A stretch of DNA of 64,000 nt. It comes from Calvatia gigantea. Taxonomy: Eukaryota > Basidiomycota > Agaricomycetes > Agaricales > Lycoperdaceae. The notes below the pieces were generated by a model. The model was not told the DNA's origin. It was given only the letters and a program-made list of their open reading frames with translations, and ran no database searches. The translations under genes and the position numbers were made by a program. Each line of letters starts with the position of its first letter. Position 1 is the stretch's first letter. The stretch lies in contig JACAAK010000009.1 in assembly GCA_025093985.1 (NCBI GenBank), forward strand, positions 1,860,001 to 1,924,000. Direction: 5' to 3'. Positions 25,090-36,919 of the stretch are shown here, piece after piece.

Positions 25090-26950
25090 TCATAAATATT
25101 CGAAAACCATCTTCGATTGGTGTGGTTTATAGCCAGGAGCAAAATCAAACCGATGCAAGAACGGGTAAATTGCTATGTGTATTTCCATAGAGGCTAGCTG
25201 CTTGCCGATGCAATTCGCTGGACCGTAGGGGAATGTGGGATATCCGAATTGATTGAAGGTTACTATATGGTACACTCTCATTGAAACCTTGGGTCCTGGT
25301 TCTTACCGTACCTCTTCGGAAAGTCACTCTTGGGAAAGGAATGTTTTTCGGTGATAAAAGAAATCGCGGACCAGAAAGAACGCTATTGGGAAGGCAGAGA
25401 GCACATTATAGTCCGATCATTGCTGCAGCTGTGCCACCTCTGACTTCTCTCTGTGGACCGCTTGTACAAGAGGAAATTTTCCAACAGTTTCACGTCTACA
25501 CAGCCATTCATGTCGGCGGGGTTGTTTTCAGATGAGCCACGAGCTTGCATAATAGCATTCAGGCAGGTCAGTCGCCTCCTTGACTGTTTACTGATGAATC
25601 TTCGCGTCACGAAATAGATAAAGCTGGCAAGTGCGCTCGCCGTGGTATCGGGACCTGCGACTATCGCTGGTGCACTCTGGGGGAAATCGGGGGCTCAAGT
25701 TGAACCGCAACATCACGTAAGCTGAATTTTTGTTCTGATACACCATTCTCGTTAATCTTAAGCCGGAACAAGTCAGCACATGGATTTTAATGAAGTAAGG
25801 GAGTTTTGCCGAGTGGTGAAACAAAATCTTACGCGGGGAACCATAGAGCTTGCGCTTCAATATCTGGTTGACAGTATAACCACGGGAATTTCGAACCCCA
25901 ACTAAGGAAGATATGGTGGCCGTCACTCGAAGCATCAGCTTCCCAAACCACGGAATCAATCCAAAAAAGAATAACGTCCCGTGTGGCTTGTTAACGTACC
26001 CTTTTGTCCAGGGTGTGAATGACAGGGAACTTACTTCTGAGAGTCTTCAAGTAGATGCCATAAAGCGCCTTGATCCCCGTTCTTCATCATTTCCGGGCCT
26101 TCATCGAAACTAAGAACGGGTGACGATACAGTGGGAAGACAAGCGCTCCGCACACCCAGTCGCCCATCATATTGGACCTATTCTCTGAAATGAGAGGGTC
26201 ACATCCTGGTATGTAGGTACTTAACAAGCCACACACGTCATTCATGCGAGGCTGGTGTCGATGAGTACGGATAGTTTTCCGAGAGCAGGTCTACCATTTG
26301 TTGCAGTGTTGTCGTGATCAAGGAGTCTTCACAATGCTTCAACGCCACAGGGCTCGAGCCGCCCAGCGGCCCCAGTCAAGTCCTTCGGCGGCTCCTCATC
26401 TTTGGGTCCGACGAGCTCTCTTGCTGGGGGTGGACTCAGGGAGATGGTCTCCCCGAATTGAGCAGGTTTCCACTGCGTGCGCTTTACCATAAATCCTAGG
26501 GTTATATTTCGAGTAAATTTTGAACCCTTTTGTCTTATATAGGTAAACCTTCTATATAAGGGCAACACTTTTCCATTATTTTCACATTTTCTCAGAATAA
26601 ATCACTGGGATTTATGGTAAAGCACACGCAGTGTTTTGTTCGATGATGTGTGAAAGTGCGTGAATCTTTACCGAGTTGTCAACGGCACTGACATTGATCC
26701 TTCGGCACAAGAAGGTTGAACGTTGAGGTTTTATGGATTTGTAACCGATACTTCGTTCGGACCTACGAACGTTTGACGCACGTTCCGCAGAACGGCCCCG
26801 TGTATGAGAATTAGTAACGCGTTAGTAAGAACTGATTTCAGTAATGTACAATAACGGTCACCACCATTAGGACTGGGCCTGGTGGGGGGGGTAAAACGGA
26901 GCATCGGCTGGGAATGTATGAGCCCGCGGGTAGAATGGTCGTCGAATATC
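25090..26950 (-). pseudogene. Cytochrome P450 pseudogene, tandem paralogue
   Basis: Remains of a P450 collinear with the intact gene to its left. On the minus strand from the right, I see a proline-hinge remnant PPPGPVLMVV (about 26870), then FVGPNEVSVTNP followed by a stop (26720-26780). The 163-bp MITE follows, then PPPARELVGPKDEE (about 26400) matching PAKSLVGLRDKKE. LQQMVDLLSE and FDEGPEMMKNGDQ come next, then PWFGKLMLR (about 25930), AGPDTTASALAS (about 25660) and SGPQREVRGG. The heme loop PTFPYGPANCIGKQLAS is at about 25230. The K-helix ExxR is lost, the region before the heme loop is scrambled, and in-frame stops and frame changes are frequent. The heme loop itself is still well preserved, suggesting fairly recent decay. 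Confidence 0.85.
26471..26633. mobile_element. MITE with 26-bp terminal inverted repeats
   Basis: A 163-bp non-coding element. Its ends are inverted repeats of 26 bp with one mismatch: the left begins CACTGCGTGCGCTTTACCAT and the right is its complement, with CACTGCGTGT in place of CACTGCGTGC. The interior is AT-rich and has no open frame. A target-site duplication is not obvious in the flanks, so the superfamily is unassigned. It lies inside the P450 pseudogene, near where the intact paralogue has its second intron. Confidence 0.8.
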
Positions 26951-27736
26951 AGTCATCATGCATCAGACGCCACTAAGCTCAAAGCCGACATCGGCTCGCT
27001 CTGTAAGACCCGAAGTTCCTCCCAGTCGGATACGCGGTTACAATCTACGCAGTCTCTTGAGTGTGGGAGCCCGGAGGCGCAGTAGGCGCGGCAATGAGAG
27101 GGAAGCCAGCCCCGTCCCATACCAGTCATCAATGGATCACTGTTTGACCCTTACATAGACCTCGGTACTCGGTACTCTGCGTCCAACGGGGGTTCATCCG
27201 CAAGGGGAACTTCTTCGGAAGCGAGAGTACCGGTGCCTATGGTCCCCCTGCATTTTCTTAACCCCGTATGTGGTCCGTAAATTGCGGGTCACAATAAAAT
27301 GGCCTAAACGTACTTAATGCCTGGCTGCGATTGGAACCCGTAAATCTAATGTGCGGGTGGCGGGGAAGGGTTTTGAGACAGTCGCTCCCGGGGTTCAGGT
27401 CGTAATGTGACGAAAGGTACCGAAAGTGAAAAGCCTGGCGAGGCGGTTGGCCTTGATTTTTTTATAACATCAAAGATATTCAATCGTCGGATTGGCACAA
27501 ATGATCAAAATATGCCGACAGGACCACGAACGTTGAAGTGAAAGTCCTTAGGTCAAACACAGTTAGTGGAAACCCATTTTCCAGTCTTTGTAATAGAGGT
27601 GGGAATGCATTCTGGTATCCTAAGATGCAGTTCGTATCGTAGCCTAATAAAGTATGCCATAATAGTTGTGTCACAATGAATCAACCGCCCAAATGTGAAA
27701 ATAAATAAACATATAGTTAAGTGGTGTTGCGGACAA
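26951..27736. other. Intergenic before ERG3 3' end
   Basis: About 790 bases with no recognisable gene or repeat. The right end holds the ERG3 3' end. Confidence 0.5.
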
Positions 27737-28970
27737 TTACTCCTTTTTCGCGTCTTTAACTTCTAGCAGAGGGTCTAGGGAAGATTCGGGATGGCGGTAT
27801 GATTTTCCAACACGGTCTGCCCATGTGAAATACTAGAGGTAAAATAAATAAATTACTCAGCGAAAGGAAAGGGACTAGGATGTTGTGGATGACATACCTG
27901 GCCATAGTTACAGGTGAAGTAGAGATGGTGAAGTGTATGATGAGCGGGTCCATTGATGACATTCTCAAGAGCATGTCCAGTAATCATATCGGAGTCGTGA
28001 ATCTGTGTAATCGTCAGTATTGATTTTCCAGGGACTTTGATCCTGACGTACGAAAATGCTCCAGAAGTTCACAGCAAGAAATAGAGCCAGGTAAAGTAGC
28101 CGATGAAGAGGGAATATAAATATGAACAAGTGATATGGAACTGATTGGAGATATCCGTCCACGGGGTGGAAAGCATGCGAGGCAAAGGGCGTTGGGACTG
28201 GACACGAACTGTTAGCCTTATGAAGACGCACTTTAATGATTCAACACTCACTGATCCACTTATGATGAGGCTTATGGAGAGTCTTGTACAGGAGGGGGAC
28301 GTGTAGCCAGCGATGAACCCAATATATACAATAGTCGGTAAAAAGAAGGAAACTACCACAACGGATCAGCCAAAATATATAGAGTGTGTGATCCATTGAC
28401 TCACAGTGGTATTGATAGCACGAGGTAAGCGTAACCATAAGTGTCCACCCCATCATATAGCCGAGAATAACCCATAACTTCGGCTTGGAACCACGGTAGC
28501 GTAAGAAGCGTCATGAGAGGGAACGCCTTCAGGCTCGCCCGTATTTCGAGTTTAACCTGATTCTTGAGGAAGCGGGGATGACGCATCATGTCGTGGTTGA
28601 AGATGAAGGTATAGGATAGTCCGGCAAAGAGGAAATATAGGATATGGATTCCTATTAGGGTTAGGACGACCAAAGAGATGACTTGTCGAGGAACGTAGTC
28701 GCGTGGCCATGCCGACACTTGAGGTATAGACTGCGACGCGTTTGGTTGGGCATATAGTGAAGCAAAATCATTGGCGGTGATGGGGGGATGTGGAAGTCGG
28801 GCGATTATTTGGGCCCATTTTGATGTTGAAGCAACGACAGGTAAGAAGGGTGATGTGGCGTTGAACGAAGTGGCGAACTCGGGCGAAGTTGCAAAGGCGG
28901 AAAGTGGGACGAGCTTGGCCCAGAGACGGTCAAGAAAATAAGAGTCGCAAATTTGCAAAAGCAGATCCAT
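27737..28970 (-). CDS. ERG3: C-5 sterol desaturase
   Basis: Erg3 introduces the C-5(6) double bond in late ergosterol synthesis in the ER membrane, using a di-iron centre. The ATG at 28970 opens [20 protein letters not shown]. Several hydrophobic helices follow, and the three histidine clusters of the fatty-acid hydroxylase superfamily are visible: HRWLH, HKPHH and HHTLHH, the last within [19 protein letters not shown]. Introns join in frame: one at 28353-28404, one ending at the CAG before CATTGGGACTGGAC on the plus strand (near 28198), and two more downstream. The C-terminus ends LEVKDAKKE. The length of about 340 residues is normal and all iron ligands are present. Confidence 0.95.
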
Positions 28971-30842
28971 TGTACGGCTGGTACAGAGACGCTATATGAT
29001 GCGAACAGCCGCGAGAAGGAGTAGTCGTAGTATTGCACCACACTATGAACTGACTCTATTCTTTTATGTGGTTTTCGCAGACACAATCAGGCCACTTTTT
29101 TCATCACGTGACCATGGCGATAAGATATTCCGATGGGAGAATACGCTGACAAATCAATGTCGATAAATAAAGAGACATTCTTGCTGGCTACGTTTCTCTT
29201 CCATGAGGTCTAGAAAGTACTCCCCAGGTTCTCGTCTAGACTGGATGAAGCGAGAACACGCCGGTTAAGGGTTCAGTTAATCCGTACTAGAGAAGGGGGG
29301 TGGGCGTATGACCCGAATGCCCCTGAAGCTGATATAGAGGCTCTCCAACCATCTGATCGACACCGACGTCATAGAGCTACACAAATGGCAGCCACTGAGG
29401 CAAATAAAGAACAAGGCTGCAAGTACCGAGAGGTACCGAGGCGCTAGAATCCTCGGTAAAGCGGCCAACCTGCCTGGACCTGATGTGCCGATTGCAACGC
29501 AAACAAAGCTTCCCGTATAATTGAAACGTCAACCCACCAGCAATCCTCCTGATTCGCGAAGCTCGGTCTCACGGTAGGACAGATGGAGACCTGGATAGTC
29601 GGATAATAGCCAAAGATCAATATTCAATATTCACTGATCATTCAAACTCTGCCCCAAAACCCACAAGTGAAGGGATATGCTTTGAAGCCCGATGTTCCGT
29701 GCTATGAATATATGGTGGGGGCCCAATATATACTGCTGCTCCCCGGGGAGGCTCTTCCACGCGCTACCACGAGGTGGGTCGTGGAAGTTTCTCACCGCAG
29801 CTACCCGTCAGAATGCAGCGAATTTGAGAAGTATTGACCAAACACAGGAGAAATAAACAACATCCCATGAACACTCTTGCCTCGTTGGGGTAGGGGCCTA
29901 TCCTTCCTCGCTGAGCCTTTTTTCCTATTCACAGATTTGCTTCGAATGTCCTGCTAAGCCCCCCCCCCCTTTTGAAGTTATCCTTCCAGGACCCGAAAGT
30001 CTGGGCTGGAAACATCGCATCGCTCACAATATTCAAGTATTGGTTGCGGAATGTGTGGTAATGGAGCTGCGCTCGCTAACGAGAATAGGGGAATGAATTG
30101 GGATGAAGAGATTAGTTCTGAATACTCCCGTTTCGCAAGCGGGCAATCTGGCCCTCACTGCGCCAGTAATGAGGGAGCAATGGAAGGAGGGCCATATTAT
30201 TTGCCTCATCGAGCGTATACTAACCCCTTGGGCCAAGATTAGACTTGAAGGGAAGAAAGACAGCGAAAGAGCATAAACTCAAGAAAGCGTGTGCCTAGCC
30301 CTTAAGGTTGGGCTCTGCAGGTTTAACGACTGATGCATTGAGTGTGTTATGATTCGTCCTGCCGCGTGCGAACTCGTGTTGCGATGTCACTTGAATGATT
30401 CACACCTGTGGGAGGCTGGCACTCGATGTGGGAACTGGTACGCTCCCCAAGCTTAGGCCAAGCCTAGGAGGCCCGACATGTCAGGTGTGTAAAGCGGTAA
30501 TCACACCGACAACCTCGAGGTTTTCTCATCCCGTCCAATCGCAAATTTTCCCTGATACTCCATGGGCATGGGAGTTGGCATGATGGGGCTAAATTACCAT
30601 AACAAAGCTGCTAAAATAAACTGGGTGTTCCACAAAAGCCCAAGTTGTTTCATGCATTGCAATGATGACCCTCCTCATTGGGCGTCCGTCTGTAGGCGTG
30701 GTGGTTATTGTTGGAATGCGTACACAGCGGCGGTACGCCATCTTGTGGTTATGGGAACAGTTGGCCGCACTTATAAAATGCGGCAGATTCGCGTTCGGCT
30801 GCTTCTCCCTGTCTTGGTCAAGGCTGCATATCGCACTAAGAA
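28971..30842. other. Gene-poor stretch between ERG3 and the secreted protein gene
   Basis: About 1.9 kb. It holds the ERG3 promoter on the left and the promoter of the HsbA-like gene on the right. A short inverted repeat (CTTCCACG and CGTGGAAG, 29754-29787) and a C10 run near 29958 are the only structures I see. No gene is supported. Confidence 0.5.
30772..30777 (+). promoter_or_regulatory. TATA box of the HsbA-like gene
   Basis: TATAAA lies 66 bases upstream of the ATG at 30843. The spacing suits a short 5' leader, as is usual in strongly induced secreted-protein genes of filamentous fungi. The assignment is by position and sequence only. Confidence 0.55.
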
Positions 30843-31580
30843 ATGCTCTTCTTCCGCACCGTTTTAACCCTCGGCGCTGCCACTCTCGCTATGGCGAACC
30901 CCCTCATCGCCAGGCAAGCGACAAACACTAACCCTCAGATTGCCGAGGTCCTCGGTGCTCTCTCTAAGCAGGTGCGCAACGACATAGTCAATATTGGTGA
31001 GTTCGGATCACTCAGGACCAAAGATGGACGAAACGAGCGAACGCCGTGTTTCTAGACACCATGCAAGCCAACGGCACTGCAACCGACGGCACCGTCGGAG
31101 TCCAGGTCCAGAACATGATCGCCTCCTTCAACACCGCATCCTCCAGCTTGGGTGCCATCCCCGTCAGCGCGGGTTCCACCACTGTTCAACCCACGAACAT
31201 TGAACTCAGCCGAACCTTCGGTGAAACTTTGCAGTACGTCATTTCTTGTTCTCGAGAATGATGGCGGTTTTTAAGGATATCCATCTCATTTACTGAATAG
31301 AAATATTGCAACTGGTCTTTCTGGCTTGGAGGCCCAAGGCTCTGTCCCCAACTTCGGCGCTATGATCTCCCAACTTGACCCCACTGTCGCTGCGGCCACT
31401 AGGGCATTGAACACCACCTCGCCCGGATCACTCGGCTTTGTCCACACGTTGTAAGTATTTGAATGATGTGCGCGGGAGCTTCGGGAGAGGCTGACATATT
31501 CATTTAGGATGCTCGATGCCCAGCAATTCATGGTTGCCGAGGGTGCTTGGACGGAGACTCTTGCTGCTATCGGGTTCTAA
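30843..31580 (+). CDS. Small secreted protein, HsbA-like
   Basis: A secreted protein of about 195 residues. The N-terminus MLFFRTVLTLGAATLAMANP is a clear signal peptide, and a following IARQ suggests a Kex2-like or signal-peptidase site. The mature part is alpha-helical, low in Cys, and rich in Ala, Ser and Thr. It resembles the hydrophobic-surface-binding protein A (HsbA) family, which in Aspergillus binds hydrophobic surfaces and recruits hydrolases. Three introns join in frame, the first giving NIDTMQANGTATDG. The HsbA assignment is from overall pattern rather than a diagnostic motif, so treat it as tentative. A TATA box stands at a good distance upstream. Confidence 0.7.
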
Positions 31581-31703
31581 TTTATGAATGAATCATCTTG
31601 CATCCCAAACCACGGAGTAGTTCTCTAGAAAAGGTGTTGTAAAACTTTGTTATTCGGTATATATGATCTCGGAGAGTTAAGGTGTTGCGAAAATGGGTCA
31701 CAT

Positions 31704-32880
31704 TCAAGCGACGGAGCCCCATGGCCAAAAGATGGGAACCGCCCTGTAAGCAGCGGTCAACTTGCAAGTTAAGTGTTTTCGTGACGGCAAGCATACCTCT
31801 TGTACTCCTGCCACTTGGGATTGTCACCAAATTTCTTGTCACCAGCACGCTCCAATGGAGGAACGCCAGAAACCTTAACTCGCCATTAGGCACTGAGTTT
31901 TGGGTGCGCAACTGACTTGCCTTGCGGAGCAAATACCAGGTAAACAGAGGGCTAATCGCTGCCATAACAGCTGTTCCAGTGGGATAGTATGGTACCTCCA
32001 GGGATGTGGTGGACAATGCCCAGATACTGGTCCAAATCCCCACTTCACCAACATAACTGTATTATGAATAAGGTCTCCAACCGCGATTATGCAAGAAAGA
32101 CATAGAGCTTACTTTGGATGGCGGCTTATGCCCCAGAGGCCGGATGTGATGAAAGGGTCGCTGTGCCGTTTGTTATCTTTATTTCTACGCCAAAGGGACT
32201 TCTGGAGGTCGGCAATCGATTCAAACAGGAACGATCCAACAAACAACCCAACCGCGGCATAGTCACGAACCCCGAGTGCAGGTTCGAGATGGGCAGGCAG
32301 GGTATTAGCCAACCACACGGGCAAGCCAACGAGAGTAATCCACGTCGCTGCATTCCTGCCGGTTAGCTGAGTCTCAGGCGGGACGGAAAGCCTCACCTTG
32401 GAGGAACCAGAAGATTGAAAATTTGACAGGATCTTTCTTGGCTTTGTCGAACCGGGAATCGCCTCCTGCTTTGATTGCTCGCTTCAGCCGAGTAAGGAAA
32501 TGTCCATTGACTCAGAATCCAAAGGACGGCCTACCCAAGTCAAGAAGCTTCCAAGTCTGATACCCCAGATACCAACGGCAGCGCTCAGTAAGAACTGTCG
32601 TGGTGCAAACGACGATAGAGCAGGAAGTGTTTCCAAGCTGCCCTCCCAGAACTTGGCTTTCAAGCTCGGGTGATACAAAGAAAAGAGGCTTGTGGATACC
32701 CAGCCGACAGCACCTCCAAAATCGTAAAACATTTCGTTCTGTTGTGGAACAAAGATAAGAGCGAACACTTATCAGGCAGTCAGAAATGCCTTCTTAGTCT
32801 CCCAGATAAATGAGACGGTTACAGGTTTGAAGCGCATACGCGCTGGCTACTGTGGGGACGAGACGAGAGAAGACCGCCAT
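31704..32880 (-). CDS. DUF1295 integral membrane protein (steroid reductase-like)
   Basis: A multi-pass membrane protein of the DUF1295 family, related to steroid 5-alpha-reductases and isoprenylcysteine methyltransferases; the physiological substrate is unknown. The ATG at 32880 gives MAVFSRLVPTVASAYALQT, joined by an intron to LFALIFVPQQNEMFYDFGGA. The conserved segments FGGAVGWVSTS, WRRNKDNKRHSDPFITSGLW, GISRHPK (the NADPH-site signature of the superfamily), YVGE and SGVPPLE follow. The C-terminus KKFGDNPKWQEYKRAVPIFW ends in PWGSVA and a TGA at 31704-31706. The last intron separates EYKR from AVPIFWP. The gene appears intact at about 320 residues and is convergent with the HsbA-like gene. 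Confidence 0.85.
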
Positions 32881-33686
32881 TGTAGGAAGTGACGGAACGG
32901 ACGAAGCTCAAGTCTTAAGCGCTAAGTCAGGCATTCGGAGTGGTGCCACCGCCGACCAGTGACTTCTGCCGCCTGGGTGACAGTCGCTTGGCAGGAGATG
33001 ATTGTGTGCGGAAACGGGTGATACGAGTGAAAACAGAGCATTGGCCGCACGCTACAAGAGAGTTATGTAGTCGGTACGAAACGTTGGGTGTATCGTTGAA
33101 CTTGGAGAGGGGTCAAGATACTTGTTCAGGTCTTTCTGTGAGCAGAATGTAAATAACAAAGATAAACAAGGCGTTGTTGCTGGTCAATGCGTGACGGGGT
33201 ACGTGACAAAATGTAGTTCGTTTGATTGGGTTTCTAGTGGGGTTGTTTCTTGTATCACACAACGGACGACCCAGATCTCCCCCAACTCTCGACTGTCTGT
33301 CCACAATAATATTGCCTTAGCCCTTGGAGATATATCTCGACATTTCGGGTCGGGTTCACTGACTGAGGGAGCCTCGCATCTCGAACCGGGTGTGTGTTTT
33401 GATTTCTGTATTTTATTTGATGTTCAGTCATACCAATAAAAGATTTATCAGGGATATCCATACAAAAGAGTCTTTCAATCAGGTAACTCATCTCCCAAGT
33501 CTTCTCCGCCCATGTTGGAATATCTCCCTGTTGAAGCCATCATGAAGTTCATTGTTAACGGTTCTTATCTATCAGGTGTTCGCCGTAGCCTTCAGTACCT
33601 GTGCCCGTTTACTTCCTCGGTTGGTCATCTATCCTATCTCCTGTGTCTGTTTGTTCAATGCCTAAAATTTCCGCTACATAGACTTC
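32881..33686. other. Divergent promoter region
   Basis: An 806-base gap between head-to-head genes (DUF1295 on the left, AT-hook protein on the right). I see no RNA gene or repeat. It should contain both promoters. Confidence 0.5.
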
Positions 33687-35613
33687 ATGGACAATCCCCA
33701 GCACTATCAACCTTTGTCTCATGCATTAAACCCCCCTGTCAACACCCAGAACCAGCCGACATTCACAAACACTATGTATCCGCCCAAACCCCCCCTCCCT
33801 GCAACGAGCATAAATGACCAGGAGGAGGAGGAGGAAGAGGAGGGAGAGGACGAAGACGACGAGGGGATCGTCGAGGAGCAATTGAGTCGTACAGAGCCTG
33901 ATGTACAACCGAGCAATTCCCCTACTCAGAACCAACACAGGCAGGCTTTATAGCCATTTCCCTCTCGTTTACGTTCGCTAACCGATCTCATTAGTGGTGA
34001 CGACCCAAGAGTACCCCAACAGAGTGCCTCACAGGCGGGCCAGGAAAGCCAAGAACCCGAGAGGAAGCGCCGGCCGGGGCGACCTCGTGGCTCCAAAAAT
34101 AGGAAGCCTCGTGCAGGCTCCTCGAGACAAGAGGGTGCTTTCTATTACCAAGGACAACTCCAACCTTCAGCCGGACCCCCTCACCTTTCTGACACCAACC
34201 CCCAAAATCAGCAATATTATGAGTTCCAGTGGCGGGTCCTGAACCTGTGCGCCGAGTTCTATGGCGCTGCTGAGGAGTTAGTGGTTAGTCGTTTAAGCCA
34301 TGTACGATGGATCTCCGATCTTATTCCCCATTAGAAAGCAACTCCCCCAATGGTAGTTGCTCAATGTTACCATATGGGTCCTGGTGTTAAAGTGGATCCA
34401 TTGACAATGTTAACAGAAGCAAAGCGCGTGTGTGATACGCTCGTAGGTCTATTCTATCCAACAACCCGACTCTTCGTTAATGAGTACACCTTCAGTTAGC
34501 AAATCCGTCACAGTTGGTGTCTCAGCCACCTCCTCAAATATTTTCCGCAGTACCTACATACTATCCTGCGGGTACCACTGCTGCTATACCGGCGCCCGCA
34601 AGTGCTGCTGCTTCATCCAGCAAGCCTAATTCGGCTTCTGTCATCACCAATGCACAATCTTTTGTGGTACCACTCACTGCACAACCAGCTGCGTATCCGC
34701 ATGCCCAATATCCCATGTACGCACCGGGGCAATATCCGACAACCCCATACTACCATCAATATTATCCGGGCACCTATTATCCCCAGCCTCAGCCTCAGCC
34801 TGTTCCTCCCACACAACCGCAACAAGCACCGGCGCCAACGACTACACCCCCCTCGGCACCTTCAATTTCAACAAGTTCCGCTGCGGGTGCTGTTGGAGCT
34901 TGGTCCGACGAAGAAACGGAACGTCTCAGGAAGCTAGCAGAAGAGAGCAAATCTGTGGGGACAAGTGGTGAGATAGAATGGGACTGGGTTGTTCATCAAT
35001 GGGGCAACACTCGAACAAGGTATGCCTTTATGCCGCTAGAAATAACCAACTCCTTACCATAATGCAAAGGCACCAAATCCTTATCAAAGCGACCAATCTT
35101 GGTCTGAAGGAAAGCTCTGGTCGAGCTCCAAAACGGCGCCGCGAGAACGAGAGCGAATCCACTGGACAAAGTCCGTCGGTGGCTCCGACTCCATCTGCCC
35201 CTCTAAGCGCTACGGCTACAGTACCGAACACTGGTGTCGCTGCAGGTACAACCCATACGGCATCCCCATCCCATAGCCAACCGGCATCGACTCCGGCTGC
35301 ATCGCCTGCTCTGCAACACCAGCAACGACCAGCATCATCAAAGGGGTTATCCGCTTCAGGAACACCCCAATCAGCGCAGCCTTCGACATCAACGCCGTCA
35401 CTACCGTGGCCGATGCCTACGGTCGCGGTGAACACGCCATCTCCTGTTGTTGGCCCATCCACCGTCAATCAGGATCAACGAGCAAGTTATTACCGGCCCC
35501 GGCCGGTGGATGGTGCGCAAAAGACAACGCCGATGGTCCATCAGCCTCACCCTTATATGTATCAACCGCAACCAAATGGTGGCACGAGGAATGTGAGAGA
35601 AAACGGAAAGTGA
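33687..35613 (+). CDS. AT-hook and SANT/Myb-like nuclear protein
   Basis: A likely chromatin or transcription protein of about 560 residues, not assigned to a named gene. The N-terminus is Pro-rich with a long Glu/Asp run. Exon 2 carries an AT-hook (RKRRPGRPRGSKNRK), which binds the minor groove of AT-rich DNA. A Pro/Gln/Tyr/Ser-rich middle follows. Then comes a SANT/Myb-like unit, AWSDEETERLRKLAEES continuing to WDWVVHQWGNTRTRHQIL, with the spaced Trp residues of that fold, and a basic PKRRRENE. The C-terminus is low-complexity. Exon 1 joins exon 2 only if intron 33941-33994 uses a GC donor (AG|GCAGGC), with a good CTAAC branch site and TTAG acceptor. Three further GT-AG introns follow. Confidence 0.8.
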
Positions 35614-35865
35614 GGCCGTAAAGGAGGGTAGAGATGGACTTGGTATAATAGTTGTCGTATCTATTTCGGTTTTCTTTGGATCAGAATTAGCAGTGTTTTG
35701 TCTACTTCTTGTGTGCTTCATCAGCCTGGTTGTTAATTTTCTGTTTGAAACCAAGCCCCACCCATTTCCATCTATTTGATTTTGAGACGAGTGTGGAGAC
35801 ATGAGATGTTGACATAAAATAGAACACAATATCTATTCTGTCACAGCGTGTGGTAACTGTCATTC

Positions 35866-36640
35866 ATGCATTCATCCTCACCACCATCACAACCTCGGCC
35901 TCAACAGCGTCGACCATCCAACCCAAGACAAGTTTACTCGCGTCTCGCACCTTCAACACCAGTAACACCAACGCCGACGTCTTCTCATCCATTTTCTGCC
36001 TCTGTTCCCGATCTTCCAGGCCGTCGGACTGTTCCTTCGACTCCACCCTCACAGCGTGCACGAGCCCGAGATTTGCTCAGGAAGCATTATGGTTTAGGCT
36101 TAGGACCACCGCCATCTTCAGGCAATTCTGCAGATCCCTTGAATATGGGTGAGGGGGTGCTCTTGTGTGGTGAGGACCCGTAGCTGACAGATTGTCGGCC
36201 AGATTCCTCTGCATTTGATCCGAAGTCGTACTACGAGCAACTCATTACTACTTCTTCCCTTCCAACACTCATCAAAAGGGAGAATGAGTTGATAACAGGT
36301 ACCACTGCACTTTTATGCAGCAGCAGCCCAAAGAGTTCTCACATGCATCCCGTATGGCAGAAATCAGAGAATTGGATAGTGAACGACAATCACTGGTATA
36401 TAACCACCACCATGAACTCATTGCTGCGAGTGACACCATTGCAGCGGTGCGTGTGTTCTACAACGTTTTGAAGCCCGTTAATAACTAGTATTTCCGCTTG
36501 GTTAGATGAAGACCCGAGCGGAAAACCTAGATTCCGACCTCGACCTTCTTCGAGCTGCGTTCTCTGAAATATCTCGTCTAGCAACTGAAGTATCTACGGA
36601 GCCCATGGCGAAAACAACGCAAGGCGATGAACGCAAATGA
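35866..36640 (+). CDS. VPS51: Vps51, GARP/EARP tethering complex subunit (short form)
   Basis: Vps51 belongs to the GARP complex that tethers endosome-derived vesicles at the trans-Golgi. The protein is about 195 residues, close in size to the small yeast subunit and much shorter than the animal one. A Pro/Ser-rich N-terminus leads to ARDLLRKHYGL, then SSAFDPKSYYEQLITTSSLP. The coiled coil follows with IKRENEL, IRELDSERQSLVYNHHHELI and ASDTIAAMKTRAENLDSDLD, the recognised Vps51 core. Introns separate ADPLNM from DSSAF, LIT from EIREL, and AA from MKTRAE. The gene lies about 250 bases after the AT-hook gene, same strand. Confidence 0.85.
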
Positions 36641-36919
36641 TTTTCCGTTACAATCTGTTCCTTGGGACAGTTGCGGATCCGGGACTATACTCTCAAAGAG
36701 GGAACGCGTTAGAACATGAGACATAGCCGATAGACTAGAACCACGACTGCGCTATGTGTTGCTTTATGAGCAAGTCATGCGAGGGCTTTGAGAATGTGGG
36801 TGAAGGATAATAAAGTATGCGGCGGTTCTTCAGGAAGCTAATCCAACGAAGTAATTTTGATGGCTTCGAGGCAACCCGGAGGCGACCCAGAATGCTGGGA
36901 ATAGATTGACAGCTAATGT

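Noticed and set aside
29754..29787. Hairpin CTTCCACG...CGTGGAAG as an RNA gene
   Set aside because: Short arms, no Pol III boxes, no T-run; most likely a chance inverted repeat.
33687..36640. AT-hook gene and VPS51 as one transcript
   Set aside because: Each has its own start and stop, the 250-base gap contains stops in all frames I read, and the proteins are unrelated.
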